Assembly: GCA_026873275.1 (NCBI GenBank)
Contig: JANTUC010000008.1
Location: forward strand, 558,001-622,000
Length of the DNA: 64,000 nucleotides
Reading direction: 5' to 3'
From: Pseudopithomyces maydicus
Taxonomy: Eukaryota > Ascomycota > Dothideomycetes > Pleosporales > Didymosphaeriaceae
Shown piece by piece: positions 24,801-35,593 of the stretch; within the stretch, counting starts at the first letter, position 1; every line of letters begins with the position of its first letter. The translations under genes were made by a program, and so were the position numbers. The notes beneath the pieces were generated by a model. It was not told the DNA's origin. It saw only the letters and a program-made list of their open reading frames with translations, and did not search any database.

Positions 24801-26459
24801 CCAGTCAAACGCTTCTATCGGTACCTGGTTGATTCCAAGCCAACTTTCAATGAGGATGGTGGCGTGAAAAGCCTGGAAGCGCATTTCTCTGGTATACCAA
24901 AGGAGGCTTTGCTCAACTTGGGTATGGATGTCCCACCATCTTGGCTCGTTGCACCCGAAGAGTCCATCCACGATTTGGACAACGTTAAGCTCAGCTCCTT
25001 GCCTGCCGGCGCCAACATTGATGCCGTATATGGATTGGAGAGCATCCTGATTGAAGGCCATTCTCGTGACACTACGAGCAACGGCCAGCCTCCCCGCGGC
25101 GTTGAAGTCGTTCTAGCCACTGAAAAAGATCCCCACTTTGCCGACACGATCATCATGGCAAACTTGGGCTATTTCCAATTCAAAGCGAACCCGGGTTTCT
25201 ATAATATTCACCTCAAAGCTGGCCGGAGCGAAGAAATCTTTTCCTTCGACAGTGCTGGCCCGTCTGGCTGGAATCCTGTTCACGGCGACGAAACTAGTGA
25301 GATCGTTCTCATGTCCTTCCAGGGTCTTACACTATTCCCGCGTCTGTCTCGAAAGCCAGGGCAAGAGACTGCCGATGTTCTCGCGCCAGATGAGTCTCTT
25401 GCTGTCGAGCTGATGGAAAAGGGCACTCAGAAAGTGAACAAGCTTCTTAGCAAAGTTGGTCTGAATTTCAATGCTGACAAGGTCCTTAAGAAGGGTGCTT
25501 CCTTGATCCAAGGATCAAAGTCGTCTGGCAAAGGCGTCCAAGCCGAGATCAACATCTTCTCCGTTGCCTCAGGTCATCTCTACGAGCGCATGCTCAACAT
25601 CATGATGCTTTCCGTCATGAAGCACACTAAGCACACCGTCAAGTTCTGGTTCATCGAGCAATTCCTCTCTCCCAGCTTCAAATCCTTCCTCCCACACATG
25701 GCCGCTGAGTACGGCTTCGACTACGAAATGGTAACCTACAAGTGGCCGCACTGGCTCCGGGCACAATCGGAAAAGCAGCGCGAAATCTGGGGCTACAAGA
25801 TCCTCTTCCTCGACGTCCTCTTCCCGCTCGACCTCGACAAAGTCATCTTCGTCGACGCCGACCAAATCGTCCGCACAGACATGCACGAGCTCGTCGACTT
25901 CGACCTCCAGGGCGCCCCCTACGGCTTCACCCCCATGTGCGACTCGCGCACCGAGATGGAGGGCTTCCGCTTCTGGAAGACGGGCTACTGGGCGAACTTT
26001 CTGCGCGGCCGCCCCTACCACATCTCCGCGCTGTACGTCGTCGACCTCGTACAGTTCCGCAGACTGGCGGCCGGCGATCGCCTCCGCCAGCAGTACCACA
26101 GCCTATCGGCGGACCCGGCCTCGCTGTCCAATCTCGACCAGGATCTTCCCAACAACATGCAGTTTAACCTCGAGATCAAGAGCCTGCCCCAGGAGTGGCT
26201 GTGGTGCGAGACGTGGTGCAGCGACGAGAGCTTGAAGGACGCCAAGACGATCGATTTGTGCAATAACCCGCAGACGAAGGAGCCGAAGCTGGACCGGGCG
26301 AGGAGGCAGGTTCCCGAGTGGAATGTGTATGATGAGGAGATTGGGGCGCTGTTTAAGCGGGTGAAGGGGGAGAGCGAGGCAAAGGTGGATGTGCAGGAGG
26401 AGTTGCAGATTGAGGAGAGGAAGAAGGCGGAGGCGGAGAGGAAGAGGGATGAGCTATGA
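21839..26459 (+). CDS. UDP-glucose:glycoprotein glucosyltransferase (ER folding sensor)
   Basis: Exons 21839-21981, 22031-22384 and 22433-26459 give 1507 residues, the usual family length. A signal peptide (residues 1 to about 27) leads into a long sensor region with the thioredoxin-like UGGT repeats. The GT24 catalytic domain occupies about residues 1205-1470. It begins INIFSVASGHLYERMLN and contains the DADQIVRTD metal/UDP-glucose motif near residue 1307, then the conserved DSRTEMEGFRFWKTGYW and the NLDQDLPNNMQ segment. The protein ends in RDEL, a KDEL/HDEL-type ER retrieval signal. The enzyme re-glucosylates misfolded N-glycoproteins in the ER lumen so that they re-enter the calnexin cycle. 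Family and location are firm. It could instead be compared with yeast Kre5, but the well-kept catalytic motifs argue for active UGGT. Confidence 0.96.
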
Positions 26460-26906
26460 GCTTTGATGTATAGTATGGAATGCGTGGTGGGTTATGGGAA
26501 AGAGGTGGGCAGTTAGCTGGCCTGTGAATAGATGGATGCGTAGATTGTGTGTTAGCGTTTTTGGGTTATTTGATTTGCAACGTGCGTCATGTCTTGATGA
26601 ATGGAATATTTCGAGAGATTGATTATGAATTGTGTCAGTGTACTCGAAGAAAGGGTCTTCCAAATGCCAAATTCCGTACAGCACTGACACGTCACTTGAA
26701 TACTTGAATTCCCACTCACAACTACGCACAAATAGCAACATCGAGCAACAACGAATATGTCTATAAAAATGGTATCGTATCCCGCCCTGCAAGCCGAAAC
26801 CTCAAGCATCAGGTTTCCCATCTATGAGAAACGCCGCAAGTATCCAATCCACCCGCGCATATCATTACAATATCGACAAAAAGATGATGTGTATGTAAAA
26901 CGACGA
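26460..26906. other. Intergenic interval between convergent genes
   Basis: The 3' flanks of the UGGT and PDAT genes. It is AT-rich, and no gene or repeat is seen. Confidence 0.6.
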
Positions 26907-28996
26907 TCAAGGCGGCACGCGTAACCGCTCGCCTGGTTCACCCTCCTCGTAGATCTTGACCTTTTCGGCGTACTCTCTGATGTTCGATACGATGTTCTCT
27001 TCGATCAATTCCCCCTTGCCGCCAGCAACGCGGAGGATGAGATCGTTGAGGGAGGAGCGGCCGAGGATGTCGACGTGGTCGCCTGTAGGAGGAACGTTAT
27101 TAGCACAGGTTCGGTGTGTAACGTAAACAAGGTAGAGAAAGAGCAATACACGTACCAGTATTTGGTCCACCCCTGGGACTGAAGCGATCCGGTTCATGAG
27201 GCATCTCGTATGTCTTGATCTTCACGCCAGCAGGATTGTACCTCTTCATCTTCCACCCTTTCGTACACATATATCCGCTACTCAGCAGATTCACTGTGCC
27301 ATCTCCCTCGCCCAACACGACTCCACGGTCCACGACAGAGCCCCCGTCGGTGTGCGAAAAGGCGGTATCGAGCGTGACGTTCAGCTTGGAGAGGATGTCG
27401 TGGTCATCGCGGTAGTAATACGCGCGCTCGGTGGGTTTCCCAATGCCGTAGAAGCAGTAGATTTTCAGGGAAGGGGCCAGTGGCAGGCGCGTTTCGAGAG
27501 GATTGATCCACTTGGCTGGGATGAGCTGGTTGTCTTCAACCTCGCGGGCGGTATGCGCCACGCCGTGCGAGTACGACTGTTGAACCATTTGCTTGTACCA
27601 TTCCTCACTGTTCTTATACAGATAAGGAAAGCCTTCCTCCACAGTCATGTTCGTCCCCGTCAAGCTCGAATTGCCCTCCCTGGCGAACCGCATGAAGTTT
27701 CCGAAGGAGACCTCCTGGCCTGGCAGATCATCCGGCGCACCCGTGTGGTCACCCCATATCGCGCTTCCACCCAAGGGTAGCATAGATGATATGCCAGGCA
27801 TGGCACGGAATATTTCAGCGCGCTCGTGGCGTGAGAGGAACTTTTCGAGACCGTAGACGGCGAAGGCATTCAGCTGGGCGGTATCCTTCATTTCACCTGA
27901 CAGCAAAGCAGGCATGCTTTTCAGCGCACCCAGCATGCACCCCGAGATGTTTATCCAAGAGTCGATGTAAGCTTCTACCCAGCCCGGTCCCCCGTTTCCG
28001 TGGCCTTCGGCTTCGACCCAGTGTAGGAAGTAGTACAGGACCTGCGAGCCCATGGAGTGCGAGAGGAGGACTACTTTCTTGTTCTGGACGCGCACGGCGA
28101 TCTCGATGTGGGACTTGAGGCGGGTGAAGTACTGGTCGCGCTTCTCGTAGTTCATGTAGGTCATGCGCCAGTCGTAGGCGGCAGTGAAGGCATTGGTAGG
28201 GTCGTAGCCAATGGTGGCCAGGTTCTCGAGGATCTTGTTCCAGATCCAGTAGCCGGTGATGAAGAAGTCTGTGGCGTCGAAGCCCTGCGCAGCCCTGAGC
28301 TTGATACCAGGGGGATCAAGACCGGTCTTGGTGTCCAGCATGATATGCCTCTTCCAGCTCGGCTTGTCCAGCACCAGGGCGCGCATCATGGACCAAGAGC
28401 CCCACAGTCTCTTGCGAAAGTACTGGCGCGAGTCTTCTTCGGTGCCCCAGGACTCGAGGCCCGTGGATATGACGCCGGGGATCATGATGACCGGGTGGAC
28501 GGCGGCGACGCCCTGCGAGCGGGCATGCAGTCCGACGGCGAAGGAGTCGTAGTTGACGGCGTCGCGTTCTTGCTTCTACTGAGACGGGCAAATCAGCACT
28601 CCCCTTCCATCTTGTTCCGCGGACTGCTCGACACGACGGGCGGCGTACCTGCAACTCCCTCGCCTCGCTCAGGAAGCCTGCGGGCAGAGCATCCAGGATG
28701 CTGTCCAGGTTGACGCCCTCGAGGCTGCTCAGGTCGATCATGTCGTTGCTCCCCGCAAAAAAGGCAGCGGCCATGACGCCGACCAGGCCACCCAGGGCGA
28801 AGATCCAAAAGTTCTTCCTCTTGCCATTCTTGCTCTTGGACCCTTTCTGCAGCGTGTGCAGCTTCTCGGCGGTGATGACGCGCAGGTTTGCAGGGCGCTC
28901 GTGTTCTGGGTCGGGGGTGGGGGTGCGCGACAGCTCGGGCGAGGAGACGTGGTCGTCGTTCCGGGTGCCGCCGAAGCGACGTCGAAGGAAAGACAT
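26907..28996 (-). CDS. lro1: Phospholipid:diacylglycerol acyltransferase (Lro1/PDAT type)
   Basis: Minus-strand exons 28996-28649, 28575-27156 and 27082-26907 give 647 residues, close to yeast Lro1. The N-terminus is basic and cytosolic-looking. A single membrane helix follows (FWIFALGGLVGVMAAAFFAG), with an LCAT-fold catalytic domain facing the ER lumen. Seen directly are the oxyanion/lid region GVISTGLESWG, the nucleophile loop LLSHSMGSQ (Ser about 290), the acid GEGDGTVNLLS (Asp about 541) and the histidine in GDHVDILG (about 591). PDAT moves an acyl group from a phospholipid to diacylglycerol and makes triacylglycerol without acyl-CoA. The first join uses a CAGTAG acceptor, taken at the second AG because the first AG would put a stop in frame. 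The gene is divergent from the Naa30 gene. Confidence 0.94.
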
Positions 28997-29223
28997 GGAC
29001 TGCTACAAAGAGGCTGGCATTGGCATTAGGATGGGAGCCAAAAGGATCGGCGGCGAGTGTGCAGCGGCCGAATTAGCGGCCCCATGGCGCATGTGAAAGC
29101 GATGACGCCTGCCGCCCCATCCCGCGTAAGTATGCCGCATATGCCGCATGCGCCTGCTCGGAAACTACCGCCCAGCCGTTCCGACCACCCCACCGCGACG
29201 CCCGACTGAGCGCGACCAGCCTC
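28997..29223. promoter_or_regulatory. Shared divergent promoter interval
   Basis: Only 227 bases separate the start codons of the PDAT (-) and Naa30 (+) genes, so the interval must hold both promoters. It is GC-rich, with no clear TATA box. Confidence 0.55.
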
Positions 29224-29903
29224 ATGGGCGACGATACCGATGCCAGCGAGAGGGACGCCCTGCGCTACGTCCAGTACCATGGCTCCAAGGAAGAGACCTA
29301 TCTGCCCGCCATCCGCCAGCTGATCTCCAAGGACCTGTCGGAACCCTACAGCATCTACGTCTATCGCTACTTTCTGTACCAATGGGGCCATCTGTGCTAC
29401 ATGGTATTGTTTTCCCTCAATTTACACTGTTTTAAAACACTGTGCTGACCACATCACAGGCGCTGGACAGTGCCAACGAGCTCATCGGTGTCGTCGTCTG
29501 TAAACTGGAACCCCACCGCTCTGGCCCCTTCCGCGGCTACATTGCCATGCTCGCCGTCCGCGAGTCCTACCGAGGCCAGGGCATCGCTACCAAGCTGGTG
29601 TGCATGGCAATCGACGCTATGGCTGCCCTCGATGCCGACGAGATCGTCCTCGAGACCGAGGTCACCAACAAGGCCTCACTCAAACTGTACGAGCGTCTGG
29701 GCTTCCTGAGAAGCAAGCGCTTGCACAGATACTATTTGAATGGCAATGCAGCCTTCAGACTGATTCTGTACATGAAGGAGGGTACAGCTCTGAAAAGGCC
29801 TCCGGCGCCGGGTGAGGGACCAGAGGGCCAGATGGGCATGGTCCCGCCGCCCAAGATGGAGGAATACAAGGGCTTTACCCCAGAAGAGGTTGCTGGTCGG
29901 TAG
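29224..29903 (+). CDS. mak3: NatC catalytic subunit Naa30/Mak3, N-terminal acetyltransferase
   Basis: Exons 29224-29403 and 29460-29903 encode 207 residues, a little longer than yeast Mak3. The GNAT fold is clear: YIAMLAVRESYRGQGIATKL holds the acetyl-CoA-binding RGQGIA (R/QxxGxG/A) motif. It is followed by EIVLETEVTNKASLKLYERLGF and LHRYYLNG, all typical of the Naa30 clade. NatC acetylates N-terminal methionines followed by hydrophobic residues, with auxiliary subunits Naa35 and Naa38, on ribosomes. The C-terminal 35 residues (from GTALKRPPAPGEGP) are Pro/Gly-rich and look flexible. The assignment to Naa30 rather than Naa20 or Naa60 rests on these motifs. Confidence 0.93.
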
Positions 29904-30520
29904 TATTCGAAGCGCCCTTGGTTGGAGAACATCCTCTTGTCAGAGAGAATCGCGTAACATAGGAGCCGAAAAGAAGAGACATGGCAAGCATGCTCTTTTC
30001 GTCCCAATCAGCTGACTTATATCATGGCTGTTGAGGCAGTTCGTCAGTAGGTGATACCAATGTCGCGCAGCGACATTGGTAATCAATCTTTCATATCCGC
30101 AGACAATTTACTGTTTATTTGCGGTACCACCGTCTGAATTCCAGTTTTGTGAGCTAATGAAATATCAAGGCGTGTTATCACCCGATTCTCAGTTTATCTT
30201 ACGACACATACATGCATGCATATTAGTGTGATAGCAAATATACCTAGGTACATTACTAACTAGAACAAGTCTCTCATCCTTTACCTCAGGAATACCCCGT
30301 GTATATTTAAAAGATTTCTTTAATCTCGACATCACTTTCTTTACACTCAATCCTGACAGCCCTAGAGTAAGGTAGGCATTTTATTTGGTATACACTGTGG
30401 GGTGAACTAGTGTGGTCCAGAGGCGCTAACTATATTAGGATACTAGCGCGAGCGAGCTGTTATCCTGGCAGGTACATCTTTCTCTCCACAACTTGATCCT
30501 CACCTTTGCGACATTGAAAC
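29904..30520. other. Intergenic interval upstream of CutC gene
   Basis: AT-rich non-coding sequence. It contains a perfect hairpin-forming inverted repeat (30055-30081) and a CCTAGGTAC motif near 30242. No gene is supported. Confidence 0.6.
30055..30081. repeat. Perfect 12-base inverted repeat with 3-base loop
   Basis: The left arm TACCAATGTCGC and right arm GCGACATTGGTA are exact reverse complements separated by GCA. The repeat lies 152 bases after the Naa30 stop and 440 before CutC. It could act as an RNA hairpin in the 3' UTR or as a protein-binding site. Function unknown. Confidence 0.9.
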
Positions 30521-31213
30521 ATGCTGGAGATCGCCTGTTTCAACCCTGCCTCCGCCGGTACAGCTGCCGATGGAGGCGCCGACCGCATTGAACTATGCGC
30601 CGACTATGCTGCGGGCGGCGTCACTCCTTCTCTCGATGACTTGATAGGCACCCTTAAGGCAACGACACTTCCTATCAACGTCATGATTCGTCCGCGAGGA
30701 GGCAATTTCATCTACACGACGCTCGAGTTTCACCAGATGAAGCTGGAGCTTCTGAACTTCAAACCTCATGCCGATGGATTCGTGTTCGGAATTCTAGATG
30801 ACCACAATCGAGTCGACGAGAATCGGAACCGTGAACTGGTAACCATGGCCGCGCCGTTGCCTTGCACGTTTCACAGGGCCTTTGACAATATCACAGATCA
30901 TGACGAGGCAGTCAAAGCGTTGGTTCGGTGCGGGTTCACTTCGATCTTGACGAGCGGGGGCAATACTGATGCTGTTTCTGGAGCTGGTGAGGTTGCTCGA
31001 CTGCAGCGGGAATTTGGCAACCAGATCAACTTCATCATTGGAGGAGGTGTTCGCTCGACCAATATTGAGGCTCTGTGTCAACAAACGAAGGTTCCGTGGT
31101 ACCATTCTGCAGCTCTCACTCAACCTGGCGAAGCGGCCGACAAAGGCGAAGTTAGGGACATGCAGAGCGTACTCAACAGCAAATCGACAAAGAGGTTTGT
31201 ATTCAAGGGATGA
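30521..31213 (+). CDS. CutC-family copper homeostasis protein
   Basis: A single exon of 230 residues that matches the CutC TIM-barrel family along its length. The N-terminus MLEIACFNPASAGTAADGGA leads to ADRIELCADYAAGGVTPS, then VMIRPRGGNF, CTFHRAFDN, ILTSGGN and INFIIGGGVRSTN near the C-terminus. These are the conserved strand ends of the barrel. CutC was linked to copper tolerance in bacteria and is cytosolic in eukaryotes; the reaction is unresolved, so the name states family only. No intron and a normal length suggest an intact gene. Confidence 0.93.
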   Translation: MLEIACFNPASAGTAADGGADRIELCADYAAGGVTPSLDDLIGTLKATTLPINVMIRPRGGNFIYTTLEFHQMKLELLNFKPHADGFVFGILDDHNRVDENRNRELVTMAAPLPCTFHRAFDNITDHDEAVKALVRCGFTSILTSGGNTDAVSGAGEVARLQREFGNQINFIIGGGVRSTNIEALCQQTKVPWYHSAALTQPGEAADKGEVRDMQSVLNSKSTKRFVFKG

Positions 31214-31348
31214 TATGGTCACGGAAATGGGTATGGTACTTCATTGCGTCTATGTACATGCATAACGCGTGCTGACCGTCAAATAAACATTATAATCGGT
31301 TGTGGGTATCGTCTCTCCCCTACAAACTAGGCTGAAGCCAACTTTTCT

Positions 31349-32107
31349 TTAAAGACCATACAGTACGTACATGATTGTTGTGAACAGTGACGCGGCAACA
31401 GATGTGCTTGTCATTGGGTGACCTTGTGCTGCAGCACCTTGGCTTGATGTCGGGGAAGCCGCGGCTGAGTCCTCACCACTTGTAGAACTGGAAGATCCCG
31501 TTGCTCCGGGTGTGGAGGTCCCTGCTGTGCCGGTCTGTTGCCCCGAAGTTTGGCCTACAGCGGTTGCACTTCCCACAATCGCCGTTGGCGGGATGGCACT
31601 TCCAACGCCGGAGCCGGTCCACTGAGGTGGGATAGACAGTGTTTCCGTGTTGGGTTTCGCAGAAGGATCGTCCGAGTAAATGTTACCCTCGCTGCCACCT
31701 TTCGTGTATTCACCTGTGAGCAAGTTCGCCTCTGCTTCGCCCTGGGTATAATCTCCAGTTGTCAAAGATCCATATGATCTATCAGAAAAGGCAAAATTTG
31801 TTGTGAACTTGTCATAACACATTGGTATGTTTAGGTTCTCGACATTTACGCAGTCGAGCGTTTCAGCGCAGCAGAATCCATCGTCGCGGGCTACCATAGG
31901 ATCGGTCCAGCGCTTGTTGAAAGAAATGTCCTTGACTGAAGCAAGAATGTCCGTATACAAAGACTTTAAGTCTGATCCCATATTGGGCGGACTTGAGCCA
32001 GTTGCTCCCGATGGGTTGCAAGGGTTGCAACCATCACGTGCTACTCTATCGAACGGGGTCGCGAATGTTCCTGTGATAAGGGCCAGAGAAATGAATCGAA
32101 GCGACAT
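31349..32107 (-). CDS. Secreted, probably GPI-anchored protein of a fungal family
   Basis: A single exon of 252 residues. A short signal peptide (MSLRFISLALITGTFATPF) is followed by a cysteine-containing domain with the dense signature FCCAETLDCVNVENLNIPMC and two related units, YGSLTTGDYTQGEA and ANLLTGEYTKGGSE. A Ser/Thr/Gly/Ala-rich stalk follows, and the protein ends in a hydrophobic tail (VAASLFTTIMYVLYGL) after a small-residue stretch, as in GPI attachment signals. I infer attachment to the plasma membrane or wall. I know of similar hypothetical proteins in filamentous ascomycetes but no function. Confidence 0.82.
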   Translation of the reverse strand: MSLRFISLALITGTFATPFDRVARDGCNPCNPSGATGSSPPNMGSDLKSLYTDILASVKDISFNKRWTDPMVARDDGFCCAETLDCVNVENLNIPMCYDKFTTNFAFSDRSYGSLTTGDYTQGEAEANLLTGEYTKGGSEGNIYSDDPSAKPNTETLSIPPQWTGSGVGSAIPPTAIVGSATAVGQTSGQQTGTAGTSTPGATGSSSSTSGEDSAAASPTSSQGAAAQGHPMTSTSVAASLFTTIMYVLYGL

Positions 32108-33534
32108 CTTTAGTGTTGTATATAGAAGAAATGGTGTATCGAAACCCAGCGAACGTGTGCTTCAAGTTGGAAGCTTGGATTTAAACAAACGAGTGGCAGA
32201 GATGCAGCGAAGGCCCAACGGAAACAACGTAACGAAGACTATAGGAGAAGACGAGGCGAATAAAGGCGAAGCAACCATGAAACGAGGAGACTGGGAGCTT
32301 ATCATCTCGATCCTTTACAAGCGCACGGTCTCGAACAACGCGCCATGCACCATACCGTCGCGAGGGCCTCCTTCCCCATCTACCACCATGCTCCGACTGG
32401 TCCTCTTGCGTTACATGGCGGCAGATCATCCAAGAGCCACAGTTGCTCAAGACGCCAGCCGGTTGGCATCTTGTCGCTTCGAGGTGCTGCAACCGCTGAT
32501 TGGCCATCTTCCTTGACTACGACAGGGTTGTCGTCTGGTCGAAACAACACACCACGCGCATGCCGTCCACATTGCAGGCCAAGATCTTGAAAGTCGGGTT
32601 GACACTGACCTCGGCCCGGCGCCCATGCCGGGGCTGCTTCTCCAATAGTACATCTCAGAGCAGGACACCCATGATCGCAGTCGAGGAGATACATATTACC
32701 CCTTGTTTATTGATGTATCGTAGGAGCAGTGCCGCAGCTTGGAGCCCCTCCCTGCACGGCGGCCAAATAGCGCATAACGAAAAGCTCCTGGCGATCGAAA
32801 GCAGGGCATGATTGCATGGCGCCATGCCGCTAAATAAAGTCGAGGACACGCGCATATGCATACCAGCTCGAAGGAGCATTGTCGTTTTCACCAATATGAT
32901 GGGTCGCTTCCGCACCGTTACAGAGCCCGGTCCAGCTCTAACGGCGCGGCGTGGGCATTTCACTGACATCGCCTAGCAACTGTCACCTGTCATTCGATTC
33001 CTCGGCACTGAAAACTCCAGCTCGAGCCTCACCTTCCTCTGCGGAAATAATGTCGCGTGAGAGAGCTTCTCCAGGGCTAAGTGAGCGATCAGTCAATTTT
33101 CATATCACATCTTTTTCTAATACGGATGAAAATGCGAAAAAATGTTCTTGAGATGGTTGCAAGTTGAAATGGTATATCCTGCTGTCGCTCCAGTAGTGCC
33201 GTTAGTTCTTCGTGCTTGAACTGATAGCATGGGCGTTTTGGAATCTCGACCACTACGTCATCTTCAATATCACACTTCGAATTCAATAGTAATTTACCAT
33301 GTGGAGTTTGGCAAAATTGATTTTCTAGGATTCCAGATTCCTAGGTGGGGCTCATGGGCTAAAGAGTCGAGCGTTGTGGGCCCAAAGATCTACCAAGCAA
33401 GACGGTCCGCTCAACATCCATATCTATGCTCCGCGAAGTTGCAGGTTGCAAACTGCGTGGGATCACCCCAGAAATGAGCACCTCTACTCACACGTCATTT
33501 CTAGCCTTTTTTAACTGCGCCAAAAAAACAACTT
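32108..33534. other. Gene-free or weakly coding stretch
   Basis: No gene is firmly supported. A 104-codon minus-strand frame with a true ATG at 32694 and stop at 32380 reads like protein in part but has no domain I know. It is treated as uncertain in the findings. The rest is non-coding and AT-rich near 33.1 and 33.5 kb. Confidence 0.45.
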
Positions 33535-34338
33535 TCATCTACTTGGCTTGTTCACCAGTGCTTTCCGCTCCAGATCTTGCAGCCCAACTCCATCAAGCAG
33601 ATCCCCACCTCTTTCCTCTCCTGCTTTTCTCCCATCGTCCCGGCTTTTCCGCGACTTGGTTTCCTCCCAGACCCACTGCTCCACGTAGCTGATCGGCCAT
33701 AAAGCCGCAGCACCCAAAAGACAGAAGAAGGTCGACCAGAACTGCCAGAACCATACTAATATCCAGCTGGGTGGTATAATGAACTTGACAAACTCGTCCG
33801 TTTGGTACAGGTCGTTCTGTTGATGGATGTAGTATTTCTTGTCGTTGGGGTTTTGCTTGAGCGTGAGAACGGACGTGAGGTTTACGCGTGCGCGGTGGAA
33901 GGGCACGACCCAGATGCCGAATACCTGGGTCATGTTCACGTAGAGGAGGAGATTGGATTCGTCGTATGCTATCACCGTGTGTTAGCTCATGTTACCGTGA
34001 TTTTGCAAAGGAACATTGCAGTGTATGCACGTTTCAACTTCTTATCCTTTGAAGATGGCTACTCACCAATTGAATTCACCGTCATCTCGATCTTAGGGCT
34101 CATTATCTTGTACCATCGGTATATCGCCTGAATTAGAAATCGCGAGTTGTCAAAGCTGCCAGTTCGACAGAACGGATGTATAAAAGAGGCATCAGGTGTG
34201 AAATATGTCTCGATCGCTTCACGTTGGATCGAAGGGGGCGATTGCGTGAGGAGGTGAATTACACCAGCGATTTCCTTCGCTAGGAATTGTTAGCACAATC
34301 CGATAAAAAGCGGGAGATCGCAAACCTGGATTTTCCAT
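33535..34338 (-). CDS. NTF2-like (SigF-type) protein with C-terminal membrane segment
   Basis: Minus-strand exons 34338-34326, 34279-34067 and 33968-33535 give 219 residues. The first exon has only 13 bases (MENP plus one base). The middle part has the features of an NTF2-like/SnoaL-like fold: an early helix (EIAGVIHLLTQSPPSIQREA), then ETYFTPDASFIHPFCR and the strand-rich YRWYKIMSPKIEMTVNS and LLLYVNMTQVFGIW. A hydrophobic segment (IILPPSW-like, around WILVWFWQFWSTFFCLLGAA) follows, then a charged tail, so it is probably membrane-associated. It resembles fungal proteins described as SigF-like NTF2-like. No enzyme activity can be assigned. Confidence 0.82.
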
Positions 34339-34954
34339 TTCGGGTTTTCAAACTGTAGAGCAAATACCACAGTTGAAGTTGTAAGATTGATCAAGCGAAG
34401 TTCAACAGCGTAAAGTTTTCATGAGGTCGGCTTGGGCCTGTGTAGAAATGTTGACTTTCACATGTTTCGCGGTGACGTCACGCGTCGCACTATGGTGCCG
34501 GAGCGATCGGTTCGGCAATACCGGTGCTCGTGCAGAGGCATCTAGGGAAACGTAGGAAAATACATGAGAATTCTAATTCTTAATGTTGAAACGAGTGAGC
34601 CTAATTTGCGCTCCCAGCCAGAAAAGGCGCTACGCGACCAGCGTTATGATGCTCATATTCAGGTACCTGACGGTACGTATGCAGGTGCTCTTGTACAGCA
34701 CACCGTGATTTCGCATAGTGATTGCTCTGGAGAACGAGGTATCCCAAGACTGTCTTACACATTTAGTATAGTAAATGCGATTGCCTTGTATACAAACGAG
34801 CTGGTGTATGCAACGGTGGAGATCGAAAGATTGCATTATTCATGAATGAAAACATAAAAACAGCAGTCATCAAATTGGTTCATTTCAGTGTATTTTTATT
34901 GCAGTTTCTGATTCTTATAAGCGTTGTGAACATTGAGAGAACACCAGTCCCGAT
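34339..34954. other. Intergenic interval
   Basis: Mostly AT-rich non-coding sequence between two minus-strand genes. The open frame at 34564-34845 on the plus strand has no domain and no coding character. Confidence 0.55.
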
Positions 34955-35593
34955 CTAAGAGACCACCTTTCCGCTCCACTGCGAGCAAGAAACCTGCACT
35001 GCATTTCCAACAGCAAGGCCAACCCCACTGTTGCCGAACAGAGCCTTGGACGCACCGCTGTCAATGCAAAGATCGAAGTTCAGATTAGCCCCGTACTGGT
35101 TGGTACCCGACAGTCCATTCTGCGAGCAAAGAGGGTTTCCAGAAGCTATTGTATCCACGTTAGCATGCATCATCGGCGCAAGAGTCTTTTCATATGGACA
35201 TACCTGGGCACAAGTTTGTGACCTGGACAACAATACTGTTTCCAGCATTGGATAGCTGGTTGCCGCTGCTGTCGGTTTGAGCGGTCAGCTTCCAGCATGT
35301 ACCGCAGCCTGGGCCGGCACCTGCACCGGGGCCAACGCCGAATTCATTCTGAGATATGGCAGCAGAGTAGCCAGGCTGTAGCATCGTGAGAAATTGAGTC
35401 AATTGTGAATATTGTCTTTGTGTAGGCTACTCACGGAGGTGTAGAAGCCACATGCAGTGGTGGCTACGTTGCAGTTACCAGAGCCCCAAGTATCAGTCGA
35501 TCCATACTGAGTGAAAGATGCTTTGTACTCAGTCGCAGCTGTGGCTGTTGCGGCGAATGCTGTAGCCGTAAGAAAGAGCGTGTTCAAAAGCAT
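34955..35593 (-). CDS. Secreted expansin-like / GH45-like double-psi beta-barrel protein
   Basis: Minus-strand exons 35593-35435, 35375-35204 and 35145-34955 give 173 residues. A signal peptide (MLLNTLFLTATAFAATATA) is followed by a barwin/RlpA/GH45-like barrel: ASFTQYGSTDTWGSGNCN, CGFYTSPGYSAAIS, the Gly-rich GVGPGAGAGPGCGTCWKL, and IVVQVTNLCPASGNPLC, then the closing FDLCIDSGA. Paired cysteines fit the disulfides of the family. The protein has only the barrel, without a carbohydrate-binding module. It may loosen or cleave wall polysaccharide. I cannot tell a true GH45 endoglucanase from an expansin-like protein, because I do not see both catalytic aspartates in clear positions. Confidence 0.85.

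Noticed and set aside
25569..26099. Minus-strand frame of 176 codons across the UGGT catalytic domain
   Set aside because: It is a mirror of a GC-rich coding region; the plus strand carries the conserved GT24 motifs.
31827..32516. 229-codon plus-strand frame over the GPI-like gene
   Set aside because: It is antisense to a well-supported secreted protein and has no signal, domain or conserved motif.
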